From the NCBI RefSeq assembly GCF_020616555.1, contig NZ_CP085173.1, forward strand, positions 6,464,001 to 6,528,000: 64,000 nucleotides of DNA. Reading direction: 5' to 3'. Shown here piece by piece: positions 27,131-38,270 of this stretch; positions within the stretch are counted from its first letter, which is position 1, and each line of letters begins with the position of its first letter. The position numbers were made by a program, and so were the translations under genes. The stretch is from Streptomyces longhuiensis. GTDB taxonomy: Bacteria; Actinomycetota; Actinomycetes; Streptomycetales; Streptomycetaceae. The notes under the pieces are model-generated. The model did no database searches. It was not told the DNA's origin and saw only the letters and a program-made list of their open reading frames with translations.

Positions 27131-28882
27131 ATGCGAAGGTCATCAATCGCCGCGGTCGCGGCCATCGGCAGCGTGAGCCTGTTGCTCGCCGGCTGCAGCA
27201 AGGCCGACGACGGCTCCGACGACAGCAACAAGTCGGCCGGTGCGAACGCCGCCACGAAGGACGTCGTCAACGCCTCGACGAAGAAGGGCGGCACGGTCAC
27301 CTACGCGATGTCGGACGTCCCCGACTCGTTCGACCCGGGCAACACGTACTACGCGTACATGTACAACTTCAGCCGGCTGTACGCCCGCCCGCTGATGACG
27401 TTCAAGCCCGACGCGGGGGAGAAGGGCAACACGCTCGTCCCCGACCTCGCCTCGGCACCGGGCAAGCAGTCCGACGGCGGCAAGACCTGGACGTACACGA
27501 TCCGCAAGGGTCTCGAGTACCAGGACGGCACGCCGATCACGTCCAAGGACGTCAAGTACGCCGTCGAGCGCTCGAACTTCGCGCGTGACGTGCTCTCGCT
27601 CGGCCCGAACTACTTCCAGCAGTTCCTCAAGGGCGGCGACAAGTACAAGGGCCCGTACAAGGACAAGAGCGACGAGGGCCTGAAGTCCATCGAGACGCCG
27701 GACGACACCACGATCGTCTTCCATCTCAACCAGGCCTTCCAGGAGTTCGACTACCTGGTCGCCACCCCGCAGACCGCGCCGGTGCCGAAGGCCAAGGACG
27801 ACGGCATCGACTACGTCAAGCACATCGTGTCCTCGGGCTCGTACCAGTTCCAGAGCTACCAGGAGGGCAAGCAGGCCGTCCTGGTCCGCAACAAGAACTT
27901 CGACCCGAAGACCGACCCGCTGCGCAAGCAGTACCCGAACAAGATCGTCGTCAACCTGAAGGTCAACCAGCAGACGATCGACAAGGACCTGCAGTCCGGC
28001 GACACCCTGATCGACATGCAGGGCAAGGGCGTCGACACGCAGACCCAGGCGCAGCTGGTCAACGACAAGTCGAAGATGGCGAACACGGACAACGCCTACG
28101 GCGGCCGTCTCGTCTACGCGGCGATCAACACCAAGCTGAAGCCGTTCACGAACGTCGAGTGCCGCAAGGCCGTCCAGTACGCGATCGACAAGGTCTCGGT
28201 GCAGACCGCTGAGGGCGGCCCGATCCGCGGTGACATCGCCACCACGGTGCTGCCCCCGGACATCACGGGCTACGCCAAGGAAGACGTCTACGCCACCAGC
28301 GGCAACAAGGGTGACGTGACCAAGGCCAAGGACGCCCTGAAGGCCTGCGGCAAGAAGACGATCAACACCACGATCACGGCGCGCAGCGACCGTGACGAAG
28401 AGGTCTCCGGCGCCCAGGCGCTCATCGAGTCCCTGAAGAAGGTCGGCATCAACGCCAGCCTGAAGCAGTTCCCGTCGGGCAAGTACTTCACCGACTACGC
28501 CGGTGTCCCGAAGTTCAACCAGAAGAACAACGTCGGCATCATGATGATGCAGTGGGGCGCCGACTGGCCGTCCGGCTACGGCTTCCTGCAGCAGATCCTG
28601 AACAGCAAGGCGATCGGCCAGTCCGGCAACACCGCCCTGTCGGAGCTCGACGACAAGAAGGTCGACTCGATGCTCGCCGAGGCAATCGGGGCGCCCGACG
28701 AGGCCAAGCGCAACGAGCTGTACGGGCAGATCGACAAGCGGGCCATGGAGGACGCGGCGCTCGTTCCGCTGACCTACTTCAAGGTCCTGCTGTACCGCTC
28801 GCCGTACGCCACCAACCTGGTGTCCACGGCCGCCTTCAGCGGGCAGTACGACTACCTCAACATCGGCACCACGAAGAAGTAG
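27131..28882 (+). CDS. oligopeptide ABC transporter substrate-binding lipoprotein
   Basis: Extracytoplasmic solute-binding protein of family 5 (SBP_bac_5), 583 aa. The signal peptide ends in a lipobox (LLAGCSK, Cys about 21), followed by a low-complexity Asp/Ser linker. The mature part has the family layout, including YAMSDVPDSFDPGNTYYAYM near the N-terminus, KTWTYTIRKGLEYQDGTPI, and VECRKAVQYAIDK. ATG 27131 is used; GGAGGGG lies 12 nt upstream. A stem-loop (28910-28941) separates it from the next permease gene and may raise its expression relative to the membrane parts. Ligand range is not predictable. Confidence 0.94.
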   Translation: MRRSSIAAVAAIGSVSLLLAGCSKADDGSDDSNKSAGANAATKDVVNASTKKGGTVTYAMSDVPDSFDPGNTYYAYMYNFSRLYARPLMTFKPDAGEKGNTLVPDLASAPGKQSDGGKTWTYTIRKGLEYQDGTPITSKDVKYAVERSNFARDVLSLGPNYFQQFLKGGDKYKGPYKDKSDEGLKSIETPDDTTIVFHLNQAFQEFDYLVATPQTAPVPKAKDDGIDYVKHIVSSGSYQFQSYQEGKQAVLVRNKNFDPKTDPLRKQYPNKIVVNLKVNQQTIDKDLQSGDTLIDMQGKGVDTQTQAQLVNDKSKMANTDNAYGGRLVYAAINTKLKPFTNVECRKAVQYAIDKVSVQTAEGGPIRGDIATTVLPPDITGYAKEDVYATSGNKGDVTKAKDALKACGKKTINTTITARSDRDEEVSGAQALIESLKKVGINASLKQFPSGKYFTDYAGVPKFNQKNNVGIMMMQWGADWPSGYGFLQQILNSKAIGQSGNTALSELDDKKVDSMLAEAIGAPDEAKRNELYGQIDKRAMEDAALVPLTYFKVLLYRSPYATNLVSTAAFSGQYDYLNIGTTKK

Positions 28883-28909
28883 CAGCCCCGGAAGGCAGGT
28901 GAAGGCATT

Positions 28910-28941
28910 GGTGCCCGCGGGCCGCACGGTCCGCGGGCACC
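28910..28941 (+). terminator. intra-operon stem-loop after binding-protein gene
   Basis: Perfect 11-bp stem GGTGCCCGCGG (28910-28920) with CCGCGGGCACC (28931-28941), 10-nt loop, between the binding protein and permease B. It probably attenuates transcription or protects the 3' end of the binding-protein message. Confidence 0.65.
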
Positions 28942-28954
28942 AGCGCCGGTCCCC

Positions 28955-29962
28955 GTGATCTCGTACATCATCCGCCGGCTGATCGCGGCAGTGATCCTGT
29001 TGCTGGTCGTCACCGCGGTCACCTTTGGCATCTTTTTCCTGCTGCCGAGAATTGCCGGCCAGACCGCCGAACAGCTCGCGCAGCAGTACATCGGCAAGAG
29101 TCCCTCGGCCGCGGACATCGCGGCGGTCAAGCACAACCTCGGCCTGGACCAGCCCGTCTACACCCAGTACTGGCACTTCATCAAGGGGATCTTCGCGGGG
29201 TCCACCTACGACCTCGGCCCCACCACGGTCCACTGCAACGCGCCGTGCTTCGGCTACTCCTTCAAGAACCACGTCGCGGTGTGGCCCGAGCTGACCGACA
29301 GGCTGCCCATCACCCTGTCGCTGGCCGCCGGTGCCGCCGTCATCTGGCTGGTGTCCGGTGTCACGGTCGGTGTGATCTCGGCGCTCAAGCCCGGATCGTT
29401 CTTCGACCGCGCGTTCATGGGTGTGGCCCTTGCCGGTGTCTCGCTGCCCATCTTCTTCACGGGCCAGCTGGCGCTACTCGTCTTCACCTATCAGATTCCG
29501 ATCTTCGGCCGTACCTACGTACCGTTGACGGAAAATCCGGCGCAGTGGGCCAACACCCTCTTCCCGGCCTGGTGTTCACTCGCTCTGTTGTACTCCGCCA
29601 TCTACGCCCGGCTGACCCGCGCGGGCATGCTGGAGACGATGAACGAGGACTTCATCCGCACCGCGCGCGCCAAGGGCCTGCGTGAGCGCACGGTGGTCGG
29701 CCGGCACGGCCTGCGCGCCGCACTCACCCCGATCGTCACCGTCTTCGGCATGGACGTCGGTCTGCTGCTCGGCGGCGCCGTCATCACCGAGAACGTGTTC
29801 TCCCTGCACGGCATCGGTGAGTACGCCGTCCAGGGCATCACCGACAACGACCTGCCCAAGGTCCTCGGCGTGACGCTGCTCGCCGCGTTCTTCGTCGTGT
29901 TCTGCAATCTCCTGGTGGACCTTCTCTACGCCGCCGCCGACCCGCGGGTGAGGCTCTCGTGA
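28955..29962 (+). CDS. peptide ABC transporter permease (DppB/OppB type)
   Basis: Second permease of the importer, 335 aa, with about six membrane segments. It begins with the typical MISYIIRRLIAAVILLL helix and has an extended periplasmic-side loop (about residues 30-105) containing a Cys pair (HCNAPCFG). The EAA loop is NEDFIRTARAKGLRERTVVGRHGLR. It ends [14 protein letters not shown], and its stop overlaps the GTG of the next gene by 4 bp, so the ATPases are coupled to it. Confidence 0.92.
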   Translation: MISYIIRRLIAAVILLLVVTAVTFGIFFLLPRIAGQTAEQLAQQYIGKSPSAADIAAVKHNLGLDQPVYTQYWHFIKGIFAGSTYDLGPTTVHCNAPCFGYSFKNHVAVWPELTDRLPITLSLAAGAAVIWLVSGVTVGVISALKPGSFFDRAFMGVALAGVSLPIFFTGQLALLVFTYQIPIFGRTYVPLTENPAQWANTLFPAWCSLALLYSAIYARLTRAGMLETMNEDFIRTARAKGLRERTVVGRHGLRAALTPIVTVFGMDVGLLLGGAVITENVFSLHGIGEYAVQGITDNDLPKVLGVTLLAAFFVVFCNLLVDLLYAAADPRVRLS

Positions 29963-31055
29963 CCGAACTGTCCAAAACCGGTGCCGCCGTGGGCGAGCCG
30001 GTGGCCGCGGGCCCGGCCAAGCCCTCGACCGCCTTCCTCGAAGTGCGCGACCTCAAGGTGCACTTCCCGACCGACGACGGTCTCGTCAAGTCCGTCGACG
30101 GGCTCAGCTTCAAGCTGGAGAAGGGCCAGACCCTCTCCATCGTGGGCGAGTCCGGCTCCGGCAAGTCCGTGACATCGCTGGCGATCATGGGCCTGCACCG
30201 GCTCGGCGCGCGCGGCAAGAACGTGCAGATGTCCGGCGAGATCTGGCTCGACGGCAAGGAGCTGATCGAGGCCGCCCCGGACGACGTGCGCCGGCTCCGC
30301 GGCCGCGAGATGGCGATGATCTTCCAGGATCCGCTGTCCGCGATGCACCCGTACTACACGGTCGGCAGCCAGATCGTGGAGGCGTACCGCGTCCACAACG
30401 ACGTGACCAAGAAGGCCGCGCGCAAGCGGGCCGTCGAACTGCTCGACCGGGTGGGCATCCCCGAGCCGGCCAAGCGCGTCGACAGCTACCCGCACGAGTT
30501 CTCCGGCGGTATGCGCCAGCGCGCGATGATCGCGATGTCGCTGGCGAACAACCCGCAGCTGCTCATCGCGGACGAGCCGACCACCGCCCTCGACGTCACC
30601 GTCCAGGCGCAGATCCTCGACCTGATCAGGGATCTGCAGAAGGAGTTCGAGTCCGCGGTCGTCCTCATCACCCACGACCTGGGTGTCGTCGCCGAGATCG
30701 CCGACCAGGTCCTGGTCATGTACGGCGGTCGCTGCGTGGAGCGCGGTCCCGTCGACAAGATCTTCGCCGAGCCGCAGCACCCGTACACCTGGGGTCTGCT
30801 CGGATCGATGCCGCGCATCGACCGTGAGCAGACCGAGCGGCTCATCCCCGTCAAGGGCCAGCCGCCGTCCCTCATCAACGTCCCCTCGGGCTGCGCCTTC
30901 CACCCGCGCTGCCCGTACGCGGACCTGCCCAAGGGCGGCATCACCCGCACCCAGCGGCCCGAGCTGCACGAGGTCGGCAGCGACCACTTCTCCGCCTGCC
31001 ACCTCTCGCCGGAGGACCGTACGCGGATCTGGACCGAAGAGATTGCGCCGAAGCT

Positions 31056-31059
<4 letters not shown>
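29959..31059 (+). CDS. peptide ABC transporter ATP-binding protein (DppD/OppD type)
   Basis: ATPase subunit of 366 aa. Walker A GESGSGKS (about residue 60), ABC signature FSGGMRQR, Walker [13 protein letters not shown], and His-switch ITHDLGV. The C-terminal oligopeptide/dipeptide transporter domain includes [11 protein letters not shown], whose cysteines with a later CHLSPED resemble the Fe-S-type motif of OppD/DppD. GTG starts at both ends overlap neighbours by 4 bp (29959 and 31056), showing tight translational coupling. Confidence 0.93.
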
Positions 31060-32438
<1,379 letters not shown>

Positions 32439-32533
32439 CGGGGATTTGACCGAGCAGGTCATGTACACGCCCTGACGGGAGAGTGCAGAGTCTGCGTGTC
32501 CGTTACATCGGAACACGCGCGAAGGGACGACTC

Positions 32534-33928
32534 ATGGCACTCTCCCGTTCGGCACGTCTGGCGGCGGTCGCGACAGCGGCCGCCTCGTTCTGTCTGATCG
32601 CCGCCGCCCCGGCCCCCACCCCCGGCTCGGACGGCATCGGCGACCCGTACTTCCCGCAGCTCGGCAACGGCGGCTTCGACGCCACCCACTACGACCTGAA
32701 CGTGGCGTACGACCCCGCGACCGACCGCCTCGACGGCGTCACCACCGTCACCGCGCGCGCCACCCAGAACCTGTCCTCCTTCGACCTGGACCTCCAGAAG
32801 CTGACCGTCACCTCCGTCGAAGTGAACGGCAGACGCGCCCAGTTCACGCGCTCCGGCGACGAGATACGCGTCACCCCGGGCGACGCGATCCGCGACCACC
32901 GCACGTTCTCCGTCACGGTCACCTACGGCGGCGTCCCCGAGGCGCTCAACGGCCCCATCGTCTTCGGCTCCGACTATGGCTGGATGAAGACCGACGACGG
33001 CGTCTTCGTCGCCTGCGAACCCAACGCCGCCTCCACCTGGTTCCCCTCCAGCGACCATCCCTCGGACAAGGCGACGTACGACATCCGCATCAAGGCGCCC
33101 AAGGGCCTGACCGGCGTCTCCAACGGCCGCCTCGTCGACACGTACGACGTCCGGGGCGGGCAGACCGTGCACCACTGGCGCGAGTCCCGGCCGATGGCTA
33201 CCTACCTCGCGACCGCCTCCATAGGGAAGTTCGACGTCAGGACCGGTCGGACCCCCTCGGGCATCCCGATCTACGTAGCCATCGACCCGGTCCTGAAGAA
33301 CAGCAACAACGTCGACGTGTACGGCGTCACCGCGGAGGTCACCGACTACTGGTCGAAGGTGTTCGGCCCGTACCCGTTCGAGGAGACCGGCGCGGTCGTC
33401 GACGACATGCCGCAGGCGGGCTTCTCCCTGGAGACGCAGTCCAAGCCGAGCTACTCCGCCGTCCGCTCCGAGGGCACGATCGTGCACGAGCTGGCCCACC
33501 AGTGGTTCGGCGACTCCGTCTCGGTGCGGCAGTGGAAGGACATCTGGCTCAACGAGGGCTTCGCCAGCTACGGGCCCTGGCTGTGGAACGAGCACAAGGG
33601 CCGCTCCAGCGCCCACGACTCCTTCCTCGCCGCCTACAACTCCGTCCCCGCCTCCTCGTCCTTCTGGCAGAGCGTCGTCGCCGACCCGCAGCGCGACACC
33701 ATGTTCAACAGCGCCGTCTACAACCGTGGCGCGATGACACTCCAGGTCCTTCGCGAGCAGATCGGCGACAAGGACTTCTTCAAGCTGCTGCGTACCTGGA
33801 CCGCCACGCACCGCTACGGCAACGCGCAGACCGCCGACTTCATCCGCCTCGCCGAGAAGGTCTCCGGGCAGGACCTCGACGGGCTCTTCCGGACATGGCT
33901 CTACACGAAGGGCAAGCCCGCCCTGTAG
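32534..33928 (+). CDS. secreted M1-family metallopeptidase
   Basis: Zinc aminopeptidase-type enzyme of 464 aa with an N-terminal signal peptide (LAAVATAAASFCLIAAAPAP), so probably secreted. The zinc motif is His318-Glu-Leu-Ala-His322 with the third ligand Glu341 (HEXXH-X18-E). The usual substrate-binding GAMEN motif is not conserved; the equivalent region reads GAVVDDMPQAGFSLE. It lacks the large C-terminal ERAP1-like domain of cytoplasmic PepN, matching the short secreted actinobacterial group. ATG 32534. It probably trims peptides outside the cell and lies next to a peptide importer, though they have separate leaders. Confidence 0.9.
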   Translation: MALSRSARLAAVATAAASFCLIAAAPAPTPGSDGIGDPYFPQLGNGGFDATHYDLNVAYDPATDRLDGVTTVTARATQNLSSFDLDLQKLTVTSVEVNGRRAQFTRSGDEIRVTPGDAIRDHRTFSVTVTYGGVPEALNGPIVFGSDYGWMKTDDGVFVACEPNAASTWFPSSDHPSDKATYDIRIKAPKGLTGVSNGRLVDTYDVRGGQTVHHWRESRPMATYLATASIGKFDVRTGRTPSGIPIYVAIDPVLKNSNNVDVYGVTAEVTDYWSKVFGPYPFEETGAVVDDMPQAGFSLETQSKPSYSAVRSEGTIVHELAHQWFGDSVSVRQWKDIWLNEGFASYGPWLWNEHKGRSSAHDSFLAAYNSVPASSSFWQSVVADPQRDTMFNSAVYNRGAMTLQVLREQIGDKDFFKLLRTWTATHRYGNAQTADFIRLAEKVSGQDLDGLFRTWLYTKGKPAL

Positions 33929-33981
33929 GTCCCGCGCCACACCTGGCTCGGGGGGCACCCGGCGGTGCGTAACAATGTCGG

Positions 33982-34653
33982 GTGCTTCTGGAACTCTTCA
34001 CCCCCTCCGTCCAGCACTGGCTGGACCTCATCGGGATCTTCGTCTTCGCGATCTCCGGCGCTCTCCTCGCGGTCCGCAAGAACTTCGATGTCTTCGGCAT
34101 CGCCGTCCTCGCCGAGGTCACCGCGCTGGGCGGGGGGCTGTTCCGTGACGTGATCATCGGTGCCGTCCCGCCGGCCGCGTTCACCGACCTCGGGTACTTC
34201 CTGACCCCGCTGGTCGCCGCCGGCCTCGTGTTCTTCCTGCACCCCGAGGTGGAGCGCACCCAGGTCGCGGTGAACATCTTCGACGCGGCGGGCCTCGGCC
34301 TGTTCTGCGTCACCGGCACGGTCAAGGCGTACGACTACGGGCTCGGGCTCACGGCCTCCGCGGCGCTCGGCCTCACGACTGCCGTGGGCGGCGGCGTGCT
34401 GCGTGACATCATCGCCAACGAGGTCCCGTCCCTGGTCCGCTGGGACCGTGACCTGTACGCGGTGCCGGCGATCGTCGGGTCGACGATCATCGTCCTGTGC
34501 ATCCGCTTCGACGTGCTGTCCGCGTTCAGCAGCGGCGCCGCGGTCATCACGGCGTTCGTGCTGCGGCTCCTGGCGATGCGCTACCACTGGCGGGCGCCGC
34601 GGGCCTGGCACCGCAGGTCGTCGGCGGCCGAGGTGCCGGAGGAGACGCCCTGA
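33982..34653 (+). CDS. TRIC/UPF0126-family membrane channel protein
   Basis: Membrane protein of 223 aa made of two copies of the UPF0126/TRIC three-helix unit. Each copy has its Arg-Asp motif (GLFRDVIIGAVPP and GGVLRDIIANEVPS). Prokaryotic members of this family form trimeric cation channels. About seven hydrophobic segments are visible. GTG 33982; the preceding 53 bp are intergenic after the peptidase. The C-terminal 25 residues are charged. No regulatory signal is seen. Confidence 0.85.
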   Translation: MLLELFTPSVQHWLDLIGIFVFAISGALLAVRKNFDVFGIAVLAEVTALGGGLFRDVIIGAVPPAAFTDLGYFLTPLVAAGLVFFLHPEVERTQVAVNIFDAAGLGLFCVTGTVKAYDYGLGLTASAALGLTTAVGGGVLRDIIANEVPSLVRWDRDLYAVPAIVGSTIIVLCIRFDVLSAFSSGAAVITAFVLRLLAMRYHWRAPRAWHRRSSAAEVPEETP

Positions 34654-34721
34654 CCGGGGTCCCGGCGCTCGGCTCGCGATAAAAGCTACCGCTTAGTAGT
34701 TTCCTGTTGTACCGTACCTGC

Positions 34722-35576
34722 ATGGCACAGGTATCGTCCGCCGCGCAGGCGGTCATCGGCGACAGTGAGTTCGACCGCGACACCGCGGTCACCCGGCGCG
34801 AGCCCGGCGTGTACGACATCGACCTCTCGGCCGGCTGGACGATCATCAGCGCCGTCAACGGCGGCTACCTGCTGGCCGTGCTCGGCCGCGCCCTCGGTGA
34901 CGCGCTGCCGCACAGGGACCCGTTCACCATCTCCGCGCACTACCTGACCGCGTCCCGGCCAGGACCCGCCGTGATCAGGACCGACGTGGTCCGCACCGGC
35001 CGCACCCTCTCCACCGGCCAGGCCTCCCTCTTCCAGTACGACGACGAGGGCGCCGAGGTCGAGCGGATCCGCGTCCTCGCCTCCTACGGCGACCTCGACG
35101 CGCTCCCGGACGACGTCCGCACCACCGCGAAGCCCCCGCACCTCCCGCCGGTCGAGCAGTGCTTCGGCGCGCAGGACGGCCCCACGCCGATCAAGGGCAG
35201 CTCCGCCATCACCGAGCGGCTCGCCCTCAAGCTCGACCCGGCCACGCTCGGCTGGGCGGTCGGTGCGCCCTCCGGCAAGGGCGAGATGCGGGCCTGGTTC
35301 GGCCTCGCGGACGGGCGCGACGCGGACCCGCTCTCCCTGCTCCTCGCCGTGGACGCACTGCCCCCGACCGCGTTCGAGATGGGCCTGACCGGCTGGGTCC
35401 CGACCGTCGAACTGACCGTCCACGTGCGCTGCCGCCCCGCGCCCGGCCCCCTGCGCGTCTCCATCACCACCCGCAACCTCGCGGGCGGCTTCCTGGAGGA
35501 GGACGCCGAGGTCTGGGACAGCGAGGACCGTCTCGTGGCCCAGTCCCGTCAGCTCGCGCGGGCGAAGCTGAGCTGA
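34722..35576 (+). CDS. acyl-CoA thioesterase-family protein (TesB/4HBT_3 fold)
   Basis: Double hot-dog protein of 284 aa, related to TesB-type thioesterases acting on acyl-CoA. Segments typical of the family: SAVNGGYLLAVLGRAL, ISAHYLTASRPGPAVI, FEMGLTGWVPTVELTVHVRC and a conserved C-terminal AEVWDSEDRLVAQSRQLA. ATG 34722. The upstream region includes CTACCGCTTAGTAG (34685-34698), a short imperfect palindrome that may be an operator, with TACCGT near 34711. The preferred acyl chain is unknown. Confidence 0.8.
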   Translation: MAQVSSAAQAVIGDSEFDRDTAVTRREPGVYDIDLSAGWTIISAVNGGYLLAVLGRALGDALPHRDPFTISAHYLTASRPGPAVIRTDVVRTGRTLSTGQASLFQYDDEGAEVERIRVLASYGDLDALPDDVRTTAKPPHLPPVEQCFGAQDGPTPIKGSSAITERLALKLDPATLGWAVGAPSGKGEMRAWFGLADGRDADPLSLLLAVDALPPTAFEMGLTGWVPTVELTVHVRCRPAPGPLRVSITTRNLAGGFLEEDAEVWDSEDRLVAQSRQLARAKLS

Positions 35577-35666
35577 ACGGGGCTCGGTCGCACGGCGTGC
35601 GCAGGGTCGGGGTGTGACGTGAGCCCGGCGCCCTCGGGCGCCGCGCGCCGCGAGATCCTCTGACAT

Positions 35667-36641
35667 GTGAAATCCGACCGGCTGCTCTCGATCCTGCTGC
35701 TGCTCCAGACCCGTGGGCGCGTCGCCGCCCCCGAACTCGCCGAGCGGCTCGAAGTGTCCGTGCGCACCATCTACCGCGACATCGAGGCGCTCTCCGCCAG
35801 CGGCGTCCCGGTGTACGCCGAGCGCGGCCGGCACGGAGGCATCGCCCTGCTGCCCGGCTATCGCACGGACGTCACCGGACTCACCGCCGACGAGTCGCGC
35901 GCCCTGTTCATCCTGGCCGCCCAGGGCGCCCACAGCGCGCTCGGTCTCGACTCCGCGTTCCGCTCAGCCCTGCGCAAGGTGATGGCCGCGCTGCCCGAAC
36001 CGCATCGTCCCGCCGCCGAGCTGACCAGCCGCCGCATCCTCGTGGAGGCGTCACGCTGGCGGGGCGGGCCCATGCCCGCCGTGGACCTGGGCGTGCTCCA
36101 GGAGGCGGTGCTCGCCGAGCGGCGTCTGCGCCTGCGCTACCGGCACAGCGGCACCGACACGCCCCGCACCTACACCGTCGATCCGTACGGACTCGTCTCC
36201 AAGGCCGGGGTCTGGTACCTCGTCGCCGACCGGCGCGCCGAGCCCCAGCTCTTCCGGGCGGACCGGGTGCGCGAGGCGACCCTCACGGACGCGCCCGTAC
36301 GGCGGCGCCCGGGGGTCCAACTAGTCGACGCCTGGGCCGTGTTGAAGCGTCAGGTCGAGGACAGGCCGGGCGCCGTCGAAGCCACCGCGCGCGTGCGGCG
36401 CACCCACCTCGACCTGTTCCTGCGGCTGTGCGGCAACGCGCTGACGGCGCCGCCCGACGACGACGGCCGCGGCGAGTGGATCACCGTGCGCCTCGGCTAC
36501 GGGGAGGTGCGCGAGGCGCGCTCACTCCTGTCCTTCGCCGACAACGTCGAGGTCACCGGCCCGCCCGAGATCCGTGAGGAACTGGCCCGCTGCGCCGCCG
36601 CGATCACCGGCGTGTACGGCCCGCCCACAGGAACTCCGTGA
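35667..36641 (+). CDS. WYL-domain (YafY-type) transcriptional regulator
   Basis: Regulator of 324 aa. The N-terminal HTH_11 winged helix (SILLLLQTRGRVAAPELAERLEVSVRTIYRDIEALSASG) precedes a WYL ligand domain (about 140-215, including TYTVDPYGLVSKAGVWYLVADRR) and a C-terminal WCX domain. GTG 35667. WYL regulators often respond to nucleotides, DNA damage or small ligands; this one's ligand is unknown. Its 3' end overlaps the convergent hydrolase gene by 38 bp. Confidence 0.9.
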   Translation: MKSDRLLSILLLLQTRGRVAAPELAERLEVSVRTIYRDIEALSASGVPVYAERGRHGGIALLPGYRTDVTGLTADESRALFILAAQGAHSALGLDSAFRSALRKVMAALPEPHRPAAELTSRRILVEASRWRGGPMPAVDLGVLQEAVLAERRLRLRYRHSGTDTPRTYTVDPYGLVSKAGVWYLVADRRAEPQLFRADRVREATLTDAPVRRRPGVQLVDAWAVLKRQVEDRPGAVEATARVRRTHLDLFLRLCGNALTAPPDDDGRGEWITVRLGYGEVREARSLLSFADNVEVTGPPEIREELARCAAAITGVYGPPTGTP

Positions 36642-37461
36642 CGGCACCGGTCAGTTCGGCGGGTGCGTCCTCCTGCACGAGATGCCCCGCGCCCTCGATC
36701 AGCCGCAGCTCGGCGCCGGGGATCAGCTTCGCCAGCTCGTGCCCCCGCGCGACCGGGATCCACGTGTCGTCGGTGCCCCAGCAGATGAGCACGGGCAGGT
36801 CCAACTCCCCGTACCGGCCCTGGATCTCGTCGGTGAAACGCTGGTCGTTCTGCTCGATCTGACGGTAGAAGGCGGGCTGCCCCTCGGGAGTGCACCAGGG
36901 TGCGACCAGTCGGTCGAGTGTCGCCGGGTGCAGGCCGCGGTGGCTCGCCGACCTGATGTACTCGCGCACCAGCGCCTCGTGCAGGGCCGGCGGGAGCTGG
37001 GCGAACACCTCGGCGTGCGCGCCGAGATGGCGGTACGTGGGGGAGCCCCACGGGGCGAGCGCCACCGGGTCGACGAGCGCGAGCCGCTCGTAGCGCGCGC
37101 CGTGGAGCAGGCGGGCGCGCAGGGCGACGCAGCCGCCGAAGTCATGGGCGACGACGGCGGGTTCGGCGCCGGGCCGGTCCAGGCCCCAGTGGCCGAGGAG
37201 CTCGGTCAGGACACGGGCGTGGGCGGCCAGGGAGACGTCCTGCCCGTCGTGCTTGGCCGAGGCGCCGTACCCGGGCAGGTCCCACGCGTACACGCGGTGC
37301 CGGGCGGCGAGCGCGCGGGCCGGGCCGCGCCAGACGTACGACGAGAAGGGCGTGCCGTGGACAAGGACGACCGGCGGCGCGTCCGCGGGGCCGCGCGCGG
37401 CCCAGGCGACGTCACCGGACGAACTGGCGTAGGAGCGGTCGAGATTCCAGTCGGCGGTCAT
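36604..37461 (-). CDS. alpha/beta hydrolase with Asp nucleophile (dehalogenase/epoxide-hydrolase-like)
   Basis: Alpha/beta hydrolase of 285 aa. The nucleophile elbow reads VVAHDFGGCVA, with Asp107 in place of Ser, as in haloalkane dehalogenases and epoxide hydrolases. The oxyanion-hole segment HGTPFSSYVWR, the acid in CWGTDDTWIP and His in GAGHLVQED are present. It is probably cytoplasmic; the substrate cannot be read from sequence. ATG 37461. It lies 77 bp downstream of the TetR gene on the same strand and may be co-transcribed with it. Confidence 0.85.
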   Translation of the reverse strand: MTADWNLDRSYASSSGDVAWAARGPADAPPVVLVHGTPFSSYVWRGPARALAARHRVYAWDLPGYGASAKHDGQDVSLAAHARVLTELLGHWGLDRPGAEPAVVAHDFGGCVALRARLLHGARYERLALVDPVALAPWGSPTYRHLGAHAEVFAQLPPALHEALVREYIRSASHRGLHPATLDRLVAPWCTPEGQPAFYRQIEQNDQRFTDEIQGRYGELDLPVLICWGTDDTWIPVARGHELAKLIPGAELRLIEGAGHLVQEDAPAELTGAVTEFLWAGRTRR

Positions 37462-37538
37462 GCGTTTCAGGCTAGGGCTTGTCCCGGCCGGGGGTGTGGG
37501 GGCGCGGGCGTCCGCGGCAGGTCACCGGTGGGCCGGTG

Positions 37539-38156
37539 TCAGTCCAGCCAGTGTGCCCTGCCGAGGTTGACGAGGCGCAACTGCCGTGTGGCGAGGTCGA
37601 TCGCCGCGTCCATGCGCTCCGGCGGGGTCTCCAGGAAGACGCACGCGGTCATCACCATGTGCTCGACGTAGTGCCAGGCGAGCATCCGCAGGTCGTCGCG
37701 GCTCCAGCCGGCGGACACGGGGTCCGCGGCCAGCCCCTCGGTCACCTCCTCGGTGAACCGCGTGAGCTGCCCGCCGATGGCATCCCGCACCCGCTGGACG
37801 CCGCCGTGCCGCTCACGCGCGATGAAGCGCACGTGGGAGGGGTGCGTGCGGACCAGACGGGCGATCAACTCGACCGTCCGGCCGAGGCGTTCCTCATTGC
37901 TCCCCGTCTGGGTCAGCATCGTGCTGATCGTCTCGTGCAGGCTGCCGAGCGCCTCCTCGACGAGCGCGACGCCGAGCTCGGCCGTCGAGTCGAAGTGCCG
38001 GTAGAACGCGGTCGGCGCGACCCCGACGGCCCGGGTGACCTCGCGCAGCCCCAGGCTCGACAGGCTCTGGTCCTCGAGCAGCTCCAACGCCGCGTCGAGC
38101 AGCGCCTGTCGGGTCTTCTGCTTCTGGGCCTGCCGGACGCCGAGGGTGTGACTCAT
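37539..38156 (-). CDS. TetR-family regulator
   Basis: Regulator of 205 aa with an N-terminal HTH (TRQALLDAALELLEDQSLSSL, then REVTRAVGVAPTAFYRHFDST) and an all-helical C-terminal ligand domain. ATG 38156. The upstream divergent region holds the palindrome ACGGTTG-6-CAACCGT (38225-38244), a plausible operator. The likely targets are itself and the divergent small membrane gene at 38271. The downstream hydrolase may be part of the same transcript. The ligand is unknown. Confidence 0.88.
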   Translation of the reverse strand: MSHTLGVRQAQKQKTRQALLDAALELLEDQSLSSLGLREVTRAVGVAPTAFYRHFDSTAELGVALVEEALGSLHETISTMLTQTGSNEERLGRTVELIARLVRTHPSHVRFIARERHGGVQRVRDAIGGQLTRFTEEVTEGLAADPVSAGWSRDDLRMLAWHYVEHMVMTACVFLETPPERMDAAIDLATRQLRLVNLGRAHWLD

Positions 38157-38224
38157 GCCATGCAGTTAACACTTGTTCTCTGTAATTCGGAAGCCGTGCG
38201 CGCGCTAGACTCGGGAGTCAGTGA

Positions 38225-38244
38225 ACGGTTGTAATCCCAACCGT
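38225..38244. promoter_or_regulatory. candidate TetR operator
   Basis: Perfect 7-bp half sites ACGGTTG (38225-38231) and CAACCGT (38238-38244) with a 6-nt spacer, between the divergent TetR gene and the small membrane protein gene. Confidence 0.5.
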
Positions 38245-38270
38245 CACGGACCCGACCATGAGAGGCACTC

